This document shows positions 33,845 to 43,699 of a stretch of DNA of 64,000 bases, one piece after another. The first letter of the stretch is position 1; the number at the start of each line of letters is the position of its first letter. The notes below the pieces were generated by a model, which searched no databases, had not been told where the DNA came from, and worked only from the letters and a program-made list of their open reading frames with translations. The stretch lies in NCBI GenBank assembly GCA_023213395.1, contig CM041465.1, positions 152,279,741 through 152,343,740 of the forward strand. Reading direction: 5' to 3'. Source of the stretch: Cycas panzhihuaensis. Taxonomy: Eukaryota > Cycadophyta. The translations under genes were made by a program, and so were the position numbers.

Positions 33845-34150
33845 TTAAAGCAGGACGGCCCAACAACCTGCCCTATCCGTTAAGTCTGAACGAGTAAGTA
33901 AGTAGCACAAGGGATCGGATTGAACGGTCACCTTGGTTGTATTACCGAGTAGGTAATACCTAAACTTCTTGGTTGCATGGACCAAGAAGAGGCATTCCTT
34001 CTTAGCTGGAGGATAGTTTAATTCAATGGTAATGAGACTGCGGCTGATGAAATAAATAGCCCTCTCAGTTCCTGAATCATCCTCTTGTGTGAGCATTGCA
34101 CCCAGGGATTCGTCAGTTGCTGAGGTATATAGAATGAAGGGCCTATCAAA
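33845..34150 (-). pseudogene. RNase H of element D
   Basis: MLTQEDDSGTERAIYFISRS ... PAKKECLFLVHATKKFRYYL ... VTVQSDPLCYLL is the gypsy RNase H pattern. The linker to integrase starts almost immediately (33802), leaving no room for the aRNase H that usually follows RNase H in Tat-type elements. Confidence 0.85.
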
Positions 34151-34239
34151 GTGAGGAAGCGCCAGCGTAGGGGCAGAAACAAGAGCTTCCTTGAGTCTTG
34201 TGAAGGCCTTTTGGGTCTTATCTAACCAAACAAAAGGGG

Positions 34240-35232
34240 CTCATTTCTTTAATAGGTTCGTAAGAGGCTTAGCATTTATGACAAAATTTACCAAGAAATG
34301 CCTCAGAAAACCAAGCCTTCCTAGAAACGACTTAATTTATCGTTGGGTTCTAGGTGGCGGCATGTTAAGGATTGCCTTGACTTTTCTGGATTGATTTGGA
34401 TTCCTTGTTGGGACACAAGGAAACCCAAGAGTTTGCCTGAAGTGACGGCAAACATGCATTTAAGCGGGTTCAGGTTGACGTGATACTTACGACATCGTAT
34501 GAAAATGGCCTACAAGTCAGAGGGATGATGGGCTCTGGTATGTGAAAGGCCCATCATATCGTCCATGAAGACCTCCAACGTATTATTGATGAGGTCGTAA
34601 AAGATGAAATGCATGGCCCTTTGATAAGTAGCCCCTGCATTCTTGAGACCAAAGGGCATTGCCTTGTAGGCAAAGGTGCCCCATGGCGTAGTGAAGGCCG
34701 TCTTATGGCAGTCTTCACGAGAAAATTGGATTTGGTTATAGCTGGAGAAGCCATCCATTAAGGACATGACTTCAAACCTAGCTGTACGATCAATTATTTG
34801 ATCAATGAAGGGAAGAGGAAAGTTGTCCTTAGGACAAGCATTGTTTATGTCACGGAAGCCGACACAAATACGAATGGTCCCATTCTTCTTGGCAACGGGA
34901 ACAATATTCGATACCCATTTAGGATAATCGCTGGAAGAAATGAGTCCCGCATCTAGAAGCTTCTCAACCTCCATTTTAACGGTGGCTGAGAGCTTTGGGT
35001 GGAGGGGACGCTGCTTCTGACACACAGGACGAGCGTCAAGAATAGTCGTAAGGTTATGCGTGACGATGGAGGGGTCGATTCCCTTCATGTCAGAATAGTC
35101 CCATGCGAACACATCACGGAATTCTTGGAACAGGAGGGAGTATTCCCTCACTTTGTCAGGAGTACATTCCACCCCTACCTTGATGATCTTGTCTGGGGCA
35201 AGGACCATGTCCTGAGTTTCCCCCATACACAT
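34240..35232 (-). pseudogene. reverse transcriptase of element D
   Basis: Open for 240 residues from 35232. It contains VKMEVEKLLDAGLISSSDYP, PKWVSNIVPVAKKNGTIRIC, GFRDINNACPKDNFPLPFID, MDGFSSYNQI, FTTPWGTFAYKAMPFGLKNA and the catalytic LEVFMDDMMGLS (FMDD). The thumb/connection part continues to about 34240 after a break. The catalytic residues are intact, so this domain is the best kept of the element. Confidence 0.93.
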
Positions 35233-35334
35233 AGCATTCCCCTCCTCAAAATGGAGGGGAGTAAGATCGACAGGAAGAGAGAAAACAGAAGAAGGGATTT
35301 GGTCGGCTAGTGTGGACCCAATCGCTAGGACCTT

Positions 35335-35841
35335 CTAGTGGCCAAGCTTGTGGTGGCCAGAAGGTAAACTGGGCGTGGAGCTGGCTAAGTGCTCTAGCAA
35401 AGCTTCGTCATCCTCAAAGTAGTCCACCCCATGGATGACCTGACTTCGAATGGACGAGGCGCGGGATCGTATGGGAGCGATAGGACCAGTATGCCCCGTA
35501 AGCTGCCCAACATCCCTAAGGGACTCTGAGGGAGAGTCAGAGAGAGATCCCTCATAAAAAGCAAGAGGGAAACTCTCAATGCCATCACCTACGGAGGGTG
35601 GTGGAACAGAAGAGCTAGGAACCTGATGATCGACATGCGCAATGACATGTGACATGTGAAAGTGATCAAGCTCTATAACAAAAGGGGTCTTAGGTGGAGA
35701 CCTAGAATGAGAAGAATACCCCCCAATAGCAAAGAGGAAGGAAATAGGATGAGGAATGTCATCATCTTTGCTATAGGACCCATCATCGTCAAACATGGCA
35801 AGGTACCCATAGCTTCTAATGCCGATGGGGGCGAAACGCAT
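35335..35841 (-). pseudogene. protease-RT linker of element D
   Basis: Open frame of 168 residues in the same frame as gag, PR and RT. It is Ser/Pro-rich and acidic (DDDGSYSKDDD, PSSSVPPPSVGDG, DYFEDDEALLEHL). Long low-complexity linkers before RT are common in Tat-type polyproteins. No domain recognised. Confidence 0.6.
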
Positions 35842-35994
35842 TAAATCAGGGGAAGAAGATATAGGATCTTCTTCGTGACGAGTGGAATTAGGAATTCTGA
35901 TGGAGCAGGCCGAGGCATGATCAGAAGGGCATTGGTTTCCATTCGTATGGCCATGGTTCGCTTGAGTAGAAGGTCTAGTTTGTTTAGCGAGTGA

Positions 35995-36555
35995 TCACTC
36001 ACGGGAGACAACTTTCATTTGTCTGTTATGGACAAATTTAAGTTGCCCCCAATGGGTGGAATACATGGCTCCCATTTGGTCAAGCCATGGTCGACCCAGA
36101 AGCAGGTTGTAATCAATGTCAACATCGAGGACAACGATGTCAGTAACGACAGTCTTATCCTCGAGAGTAAGAGGTATCAAGACAGATCCCAGGGGAGTCT
36201 TCTCGCTACCGTCATAACCCTGACATTGCCATGGAATAGGTTCCAAGGCAGAAATGCCAAGCTCTTGCATGATGCACAAGGGCATGGCATTGATGGAAGA
36301 ACCATTGTCCATGATAGTTCTTCGTAACATGCAATCAGGAGTATCTATGATAATCATGAAAGGGAAGTTCCATTGGCATTCCCTTCCACTGGACGAGGGA
36401 AGGTCTCTGGGATCAAAAGAGATGACAGGTTCGCAACTTTGGGTTGTGCCCAAGGCATGAACAGACACGTCATTCGATCCTAGAGCTTCTAAGAGGAGCA
36501 TTCGTTGCTTGGGGCAACTTCTCAAGACGTCCATGATGGACATCCTGACAGCCAT
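35995..36555 (-). pseudogene. aspartic protease of element D
   Basis: 186-residue open frame with the retropepsin pattern: RRTIMDNGSSINAMPLCIM (active-site D-N-G in place of D-S/T-G), then VTDIVVLDVDIDYNLLLGRP (the usual ILLGRPWL), WLDQMGAMYSTHWGQLKFVH. It cleaves the polyprotein in a live element. Confidence 0.85.
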
Positions 36556-37239
36556 GGTGAGAAGCTCTTCAACTACAGAGAAAGGCTTACCCCTCCCTGT
36601 GGGTTAGGTAAGGGCTCTCCTAAAGTCAAATCAACCGGGGTGGATGGGAATACTCTTGGGAAGTACAGGAATCTCTAGAGGAACGACTTTCAGAGGAGGA
36701 TTAAGTTGCGAGGTAGACGCAGAGGCGCCAGTTGCCTCCTTTGCGACTTAAGACCGGGTCAAGGCATAGAGGGGAGTGGTCTCAAGCATCTGAATCACCT
36801 TCTTTCCCTTGTTATGAGACTGCAAAGGTGATGAAGCACAGTGGTCAGGGGAGCGCAAAGAGGAAGATGAATCTTGCGCACCCTTCCCTCTACCATGCGA
36901 AGGGCGAGAATCGAGGGATCTATCCCGATTCCAGTTATTCCTTTATTGAACATTGCGATCACGCTCCCTATGTTTGGGGAACAGATCTCTGTGAATGGGT
37001 TAATCAAGGTTAGGCCTCGATGCCCGTCTAGGGGACGAATCGCGCGGCGGGGCATCACATGGGTGTTGCGCCCGATAATGCGAATCGTCATGGAAACATT
37101 CCCCATAGATGGAACACCACCTTTTCTCAAGGGGAGGATCGATCCTCCTTACTTGAGAAGGTTGGGCGTTACCCCCTTTAGGGGCAACGGCACGAGAAAC
37201 TTATTGAACTGGTTTATGGGAGGTCAGCAATGAAGAGGA
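36556..37239 (-). pseudogene. gag C-terminal linker of element D
   Basis: Between the gag core and the protease. Open pieces are rich in Arg, His and Pro, but no clear CCHC zinc knuckle could be read. Broken by stops. Confidence 0.45.
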
Positions 37240-38964
37240 CTAGAGTTTAAGCTCCTTCATTGTGCACTCGAATGAGTGAATAGCAGAGGTAAGAGGGTCT
37301 AAGGTCCTCTCAGTCAGATGAGGGGTAGACCTGGTAGGTTGCAAAGGTTTGGTTTCCTTCACTGGGGGAGGTACCTCACGATGTTGTGAGGGCTTGGGAG
37401 GTTTCTTGAGTCCAGCTTGGATCTCAATGGCCTCCAACGCCAAGCACCTCGTAATCGTGGAGTCACATGTGGTTGCCCCCATCTTAAGGACTTCCACATG
37501 CACTTCGGGGCGAAGTGCATTGACGAAGATATCTCGCTTCAACTCTTCAAGCAACGTGGCTTTGGTAGAGTGAAGGAGATCGTGAAACCATCGTACAAAG
37601 TCATGATTCATTTCATCGTGACCTTGTTTAAGCGACAGGAACGCTTTCATTCCACTCTCGAATGGATGGGCTATGTCAAAGTAATTGAGAAACTCGTCCA
37701 CCAATTGCTATAATGAAGAAATGGAATGGGCAGGGAGACGGTAGAACCACTTGAGGGTGTCACCCTATACAGATCATGGAAATAGCTTCATCAGAATGTG
37801 GTCGTAAGCCCAATAATCTATGCACACCATAGAGAAACTACACACGTGCTCGGTTGGGTCTTGCGACGAAGTTCTATTGAATTTGGGAACTTCAGGAGGG
37901 TGAGGTGACAGGTTAGTCCTTAGTACCTCAACAGATAACGACGTCGACCGGTAGTCCATGAAGGGACGCATCCTTACATGGGCTAAAGGATCGACAAACG
38001 ATAACGAAACATGAATGAATAGGGGTGGTAAACCCATCCCTCCTTAGGGAAACATCCCTTGTTAGAAAGGGGGTTACAGATAAACTCCTTGGAAGGGAGG
38101 CATACTCCCTGGTGAAGGCGTGGCAACAGGAGTTGCGCTAGATGGCAGAAACGAAGGGTGAAGGATCGAGTTTTACCCATATAGGCTACCTGTAGGTGGC
38201 GCTACCCCATATAGGTGTAATGGGTCCACCCCATAAGTAGGAAGGTGGTTTCCCCTACCCTGCCCCCAAGGTTAAGATGTGTAACCTGGGGGCACGTAAA
38301 GAGAAGGACCACCAGATGGGTTTTGAGCGTATGTAGGAGCGGGTCCTACATAGTTGATGGTAGTAGCATTAGTAGGGCCTCGAGGCCTACAAGGAAACGC
38401 ATGTGTCACATTTGAAGGTGGCACATTCATTTGACTCAAAAATGGCATGCTAGCCCCAAGTTGGGGAAAGGACATGCCCTGAATGGGTCCTAAAAAAGTA
38501 GGACCGTGGCTAGGGATAGATGGCGTAACACTTGCCCTAGGAGCCGGTGTAGACATGGCATGGGACGAGTGTGTGCGGGTAGAAGAATCATTTGCCGTAG
38601 GAGGCACAGGTATGGATGAAGAAGATGCTACATTATGCAGAACTTCTTCAAACCACCTAGGATGTGGTTGACGGCGAGTTGCTCGAAAGTACTCACTGAG
38701 TGCTTTGACCACATCGGCAGGAGGGGTATCCTCGTAGCCATATGAGGTTGATGGGATCTTGAATGTCGAGGACCCCTTAGGGTGCTCCTCATAAGATTCA
38801 CCAATAGGATGGTGAGTCTTGTGAGGAGACGAACCTTCTGCTGCATGCGCAGAAGGATGAAACTCAAAAGGGCGAAACGGGTCACCTAGATAATAGATGG
38901 AATCATCAGCCTCGTGGGTGGATCCTGGAATAGATACGGGAAACTCTTGAGTTCCTGAGACCAT
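37240..38964 (-). pseudogene. gag of element D
   Basis: The N-terminal part (38964-38272) is Pro/Ser/His-rich (MVSGTQEFPVSIPGSTHEAD ... SYGYEDTPPADVVKALSEYF). The gag core follows: VPKFNRTSSQDPTEHVCSFS and AYDHILMKLFP near 37850, then SLKQGHDEMNHDFVRWFHDL and ELKRDIFVNALRPEVHVEVL (37704-37240). Both open halves are in the same frame as PR and RT. A small broken stretch lies near 38040-38270. Confidence 0.82.
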
Positions 38965-39247
38965 GGTATGATAAGCCCAATTGGACTAGTAACCTTCTAT
39001 TGTCGAATCAGGATTTGACGACGGAAGGGAACGAGGCGATAGGTCTTCTAACAACAGCAGCAGACCTCGCAAGCGACGTAAGAAACGTCACATGCAATGC
39101 CTTTGTGAGCATTGTTAGAAGAAAGTGAAAGGAGGAAAATGAAACAAGTGCGTTGGGGGCTGCCCAACTGAAATGCAGGATAAGAAGACTACCTAAAGGC
39201 AAGAACACCAACGAAAAGGAGAAGCGAAACTAGTTCCCTTACTGGCA
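38965..39247. other. leader of element D between PBS and gag
   Basis: Untranslated leader of the element. Short frames here have no conserved pattern. Confidence 0.5.
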
Positions 39248-39266
39248 GTCCCCAGTATGGTCGCCA
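39248..39266 (-). other. primer-binding site of element D (tRNA-Arg-like)
   Basis: The minus strand reads TGGCGACCATACTGGGGAC one base after the LTR end. It resembles sites complementary to tRNA-Arg (TGGCGACTC.GCTGGGGA), as used by Tat/Ogre-type elements, rather than the initiator-Met site used by the other elements in this window. Confidence 0.8.
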
Positions 39267-39267
39267 G

Positions 39268-41771
39268 TGAAATGCTTGCTACGGGGTGGTGTCCCTACGT
39301 CTAGCAAAAGAGAATGAAAGGTGCAAAGTCAAATTAAACTAAACAGTAAGGACTTCACCTCGCAGGGCGTCCGTGCGCTAGAGCGTGGATTCAGAACTAT
39401 AGAGGTGCCTAGTTGCTTCCAGGTAGCCATGTAAAGTGAGGCCTTCCTACCCCTCGGATGGCCGGGAAGAGGAGAAAGCGCATGGCATGCTGCGTCTTCT
39501 CAAGGAAATGAGAAGGCAACAAAATGGAAAGGCAAGTAAAATACATCTAGGCATAGGCAAAAAGAGGGTACAACACAAGTAGCTCTAACACAATGTAAAC
39601 AATCTAACTATGCTAAGCTAACCGATGGATGAAACAATGTAAAGCAAACACACATTCCTTTTTCCCTTTTTAATTCTTTACACATTCCTAACTATACAAG
39701 TATGTGTATAAAAGACAATGGTGTAAAAGAAATATGTAGGGAATAAGAAGAGTACCTGGATCCGGTGCCCGAGTGGAGTGTTGCTTATCCCTTTAGTTCC
39801 TGCTCTTTTCTGCTCTACTCTTTGTGCATGCAATGCTGGTCGGTGATAGTTGTCATAAGCAACCGAAGAGGGGCTAACTTACCTCCCCTTAAACATGCAA
39901 AGAATAGAAAGCAGAAAAGAAGCAAAAATGTGAAATAACAAGAAATGCACTAAATATAGAACTAACCTACTATGGGTTTTGTTCCACACACAGCTCCACT
40001 AATGCGAGATCCTGCAAGCAAGTCAGGCGAGTACCTCCCTCTCAGAATAGGGGCCATAAAATAGACCGAGAATAGATGCTAAACTCAAATGAAGCCACAT
40101 AAAACTAAGCTAAGCATCAATATATGATAATGAAATCTCCCGCCAATATACACCATAAGCAACACCCAAAAAAGGAAAAGAGTAAGCCTCGGAATGGTTA
40201 ACTCACCCACAAAGAATCTCCATGGGACTCGAAAAGGAGAAACAGGCTCACAACAAGGTCATGGGATGGTAAATAGTAAGAAGGAAGGGAGCAATGGAAA
40301 GGTTTGGGGCTTAGGTAGGGCCCAACACTGACGGATGGAATTTCTAGAACTGGCGTGGCAATGGGTTGCTAATGCTAGTTTTAGGTCTGAAACTGGATTC
40401 CCCAAATTCCCTTAACCTGATTCCTAAGAAGGCACTAAAGATAAAGGGAAAGAGGATAAGGGATGGAACCCTTAGGGAGAAGGGCAGCAAGGGGGACGGA
40501 ACCCCACCTACCTCCCTCAAATCCTCTTTGTGTTGTCCCTTTGCAATAGCCAACTAAGAATGGGTTGAGTGGGATGATTGGGGGAAACAATAATGTCTCA
40601 AAAAAATAAGGAAGTGATGCTAATTAAGTGTAACAATATGAAGGTATACAAACTGGAAGTTTATTCACCAAAACATAAAAAAAATAACACAAATTGCAAG
40701 TAAGAGTAGAGAGTACCTTATTGGGGAAAAACCAAACATAAGTTTGCTATTAGGAAACAACAGAAATAACCAGCGTATGGTGAATAATAGTGGCAGGTTT
40801 TTGCAAAGAGAGAAGTGTGGGAAAATCTTTGTAAGCTTGGGGCCTTGGTAGTTGGTCCTTTTGAGGAGCTTTTGGTAGAAATCTTCCTTGAAACCTTGGT
40901 CACTTGCAAGAAGATGTGAAACTTCCGTTGGGAGTCTGGGGAAGAATGGTCCCTGAAAATCCAGCTTGTAGTAGTGTCCCCTTCCTTGTGGCAGGTTTCT
41001 ATGAATGTAGTGTATGTCTTTCTATGTAAATTGAGTAAAAAGTTAGAAAAATGGGCAAAAGATCCTAAAATGAGGAGGAAAATCCCCCTTTATCCCTCGT
41101 TCACTGTAGGTGAAGATTGGGAATGTCAGGGTGACGCGAATCGACAGGTGCCACGTGACAGTTCTGTAAAAAAAGTAGAAACTGTCGCATGATTTTCTTT
41201 TTTTGAAATTCAAACAATCGTCATGCAAGAAACCTAGCTAGATCAAGGCAAGGACTGCAATATCGTTGAGTTTGTAGCATACGCATCGCAATAAAAAGAT
41301 AAAAATAGCAGAAATAAAGGTTTTGGTACTATTACTAAGGGTAGATTAAGCCTAAAACAGCTGGGGGAATACTCAAATGATGGGCAAGTAGCCAAAACAG
41401 TAAAGTGAGTCTCAACCAAGGGATTAACCAGACTTGGAGGAGACTGCAACATGAGCAAAATGTCATAATATGGGCAGACATGACTGGCTGAAGCATCCTG
41501 AGAGGTTGTGGAGATGATGTGGGTGGTTGTGCACCATATGGGGTGTAGCATTCGCTAAGGAATGCCCCTATTGTGAGTCGTCATGGGCTGATAGTGTGCT
41601 ATAAGCACATGCAATATGATCAGGCAAAGAAACAATGCATGCAGGCAGGCATATATCAAGTAGTCTATGCTAAATAATCTTAATCAAGCACGAGCAGGGA
41701 GAAGTGAGAATGTATACCTGAACATACCTAGGTCGATGTGTCTCAAGTCCATTCCTAGTAGCTGGGAAACA
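39268..41771 (-). repeat. 5' LTR of element D
   Basis: 2504 bp, TGAAATGCTT to TGGGAAACA on the plus strand. It carries about 47 extra bases near 40329-40375 that the other LTR lacks. Confidence 0.93.
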
Positions 41772-41814
41772 ATGACTCTATGGGCCAAGACGATGACTTG
41801 AAATAGGCAATCTG

Positions 41815-41950
41815 GGGCTTTGATTTATAGGCCTTTTCCTCTCATAGAACTCCTATAGTGGAGACACAGGCAGCTGCACGAGCAAGCAGCTTATTCATAG
41901 TGATAAAATCTGTTATTACACTTAGACATGTCTCAATGACAGGTCCAGAA
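41815..41950 (+). repeat. right member of the duplicated segment flanking element D
   Basis: Gap-free partner of 25590-25735. In frame it reads VETQAAARASSLF ... LRHVSM, and with a one-base shift SRNLVV. This could be an eroded RNase H-type pattern, but the case is weak. Confidence 0.5.
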
Positions 41951-42454
41951 ACTTGGTCGTGATAATCATCTGTTATACACTAGTGTCAATTGAAAGTACA
42001 CTTGATGTTAGTCAAGAACATACAAGAAGTCCACTCTCTTGAACAATTCAATGCTAAGTACACAGAGATAACAATTTTCATCCCAAATCTGATCTTCAAA
42101 GAAATGGATTTCTTGGATCTCTAAACATTCAATGGTGCTCCCCGTATCGGGCTTACGATAGATGGTTTTGCACATGGTCCTGTCAGGTTATGTGAACAAC
42201 TTTCTTGCGCCGATCTTGGTGGATTCTTAACTAGATGCTAGCTTTGTGAATCGTCGTGTACTGGACTGATATGCACGTTTGATGGATTCCTATTTAGACA
42301 ACTTTCTACGTAAGTGATGGTTTAATCGATGCAATGGAAGTCTAATTAAGAGAGTTTTCATGCAATTCTCTAAGTGGGGATTGTTCAAGCGACTCGTCTT
42401 CCCTGATGTGAGAGTAGTGCATAAACAAGGAGTTTCCTTTTTTTCTTTTTTTAG

Positions 42455-42685
42455 TATTCTACAGAAGTTTCTCCAAATGATGAAAGGAAGGATCTTAGAA
42501 GGCTTGTAGAGATTTATCAGGAAGATTCCCATAAGTCACAAGGGCAGGCTGCTGAGCGTGTTAAGCGTCTAGAAGAAGACATAAAGAATGCCAAGCATGA
42601 AGCCTTTGCCTTGAGAACTGAGAGAGATTGTCTTGTGTTGGAAGCAAGCTATGCACGGGAAAGGAGGAATTTATACAAGCTATAG
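42455..42685 (+). pseudogene. exon-like coiled-coil segment behind a strong splice acceptor
   Basis: A pyrimidine tract and AG at 42453-42454 (TTTCCTTTTTTTCTTTTTTTAG) precede an open frame of 76 residues. It is highly charged and helical: DERKDLRRLVEIYQED, QAAERVKRLEEDIKNAKHEA, LRTERDCLVLEASYARERRN, then TAG. Composition and the ..R.ERD.L.LEA..ARER.. pattern recall the coiled coil of the nuclear-pore anchor NUA/TPR family, from memory only. It ends in a stop rather than a splice donor, so it is a broken exon or a terminal one. It lies on the right side of element D. Confidence 0.45.
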
Positions 42686-43288
42686 AATGTTGTATTGCTG
42701 TCACACTTCTTTATAATGAAAATGAATCCTATGAGTTTATTTCAAAAAATAAAAGATTTATTTCCCTTTTTGAATTAAACAAAATCTTATGAACTACTAA
42801 TGGGATGAATGTATATTACAATAGAGTTTTATTTCTTTTTAGTTTTGTATCTTTATGTGTATGCTAGTTTATGCTAGATGTAGGATAGAATATTTAAAAA
42901 AAAAACATATATTTGTATAAAATGTATGAAAAAAATGTTGGTTTTTTTTAGTTAAAAAGGAATATATTTGTACATAAAGCATGAAAAAAAATGTTGAGCC
43001 TTTTTTGTTGATTCAAAGAAGCACAAATGAAACCATAAAATTTTAAATATTTTGATAGAAATAAGTCAAGCAAATGGAATGCATGAATATGTATCTGTAA
43101 TCTTTTCAGAATCAAAATTATCAAAAATAGATAATATGTTGTAGATATATGAAAAAATATATATATTTAAATCTAAAAAGGAAATTAAAGAACCTGGAAA
43201 AACATAGTTGTAGTAGACTTATAGTAGAAAAATAAGCTTCAAAAGCTTTTAGTAGATAAATCTTCTTCCTCGCAGGTTGAATATAGGT
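42686..43288. other. AT-rich spacer with a short tandem repeat
   Basis: No genes seen. Two similar units of about 55-60 bp, each with ATATATTTGTA.. and CATGAAAAAAA/TATGAAAAAAA ..ATGTTG, lie near 42905-43015. Confidence 0.5.
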
Positions 43289-43643
43289 AGATCTACTATA
43301 ACAAATGGTTTGGTAGGTAGGATATGCACCCAAAAACTGCAGATCTATATAAAACTTGAAAATATAGTTAAAATAATATAATGAAAAATATAGATCTGAA
43401 ATGAAATACAACAGATCTAAACTAAATATAGCAGAAAATGCTGAAAAACTTGATAAAATAAGCAGATCTTAAGCTAAATAATGTAGATCTGATGGAATAT
43501 TGAATATTTGAATAAAATAACTGTCAAATATTTATTAAAGTGAGAAAATCTATGGACTATGTAGCAGATCTGAAGTGAAATATAGTAGATCTGAAAAAAA
43601 ACTTATATGAGTCTTGCTTGCAGCTGAAAACCTTCATAGATCT
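43289..43643. repeat. cluster of nine AGATCT sites
   Basis: AGATCT occurs at 43289, 43341, 43392, 43413, 43464, 43485, 43566, 43587 and 43638, often within (T)AGATCTGAA. Spacings of 21 and about 51-81 suggest a decayed tandem repeat, probably in the untranslated leader or LTR of copia H. Confidence 0.75.
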
Positions 43644-43699
43644 GAGAAAATATTAGATAATTAGATAAAAAAATTGCTACTAAATTCTAGTGGTTATAA

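Larger units (their letters stand above)
25761..41771 (-). mobile_element. element D: 16-kb Tat-like Ty3/gypsy retrotransposon with an antisense gene
   Basis: Minus strand. The 5' LTR is at 39268-41771, then a tRNA-Arg-like PBS, gag, PR, a linker, RT, RNH, INT, a tandem duplication, an antisense PMD-type gene (plus strand), a purine tract and the 3' LTR at 25761-28229. Gag to RT share one minus-strand frame, and RNH to INT share another, so one frameshift separates them. The LTRs are 2.5 kb. By eye they differ at about 19 of the first 200 sites, nearly all transitions, so the copy is old but better kept than its sister B. Family placement (Tat lineage) rests on the PBS type, large size and antisense gene. 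Confidence 0.93.

Noticed and set aside
34999-37713. Plus-strand frames across the D protease and gag region
   Set aside because: All are shadows of the minus-strand polyprotein; no start or domain support.
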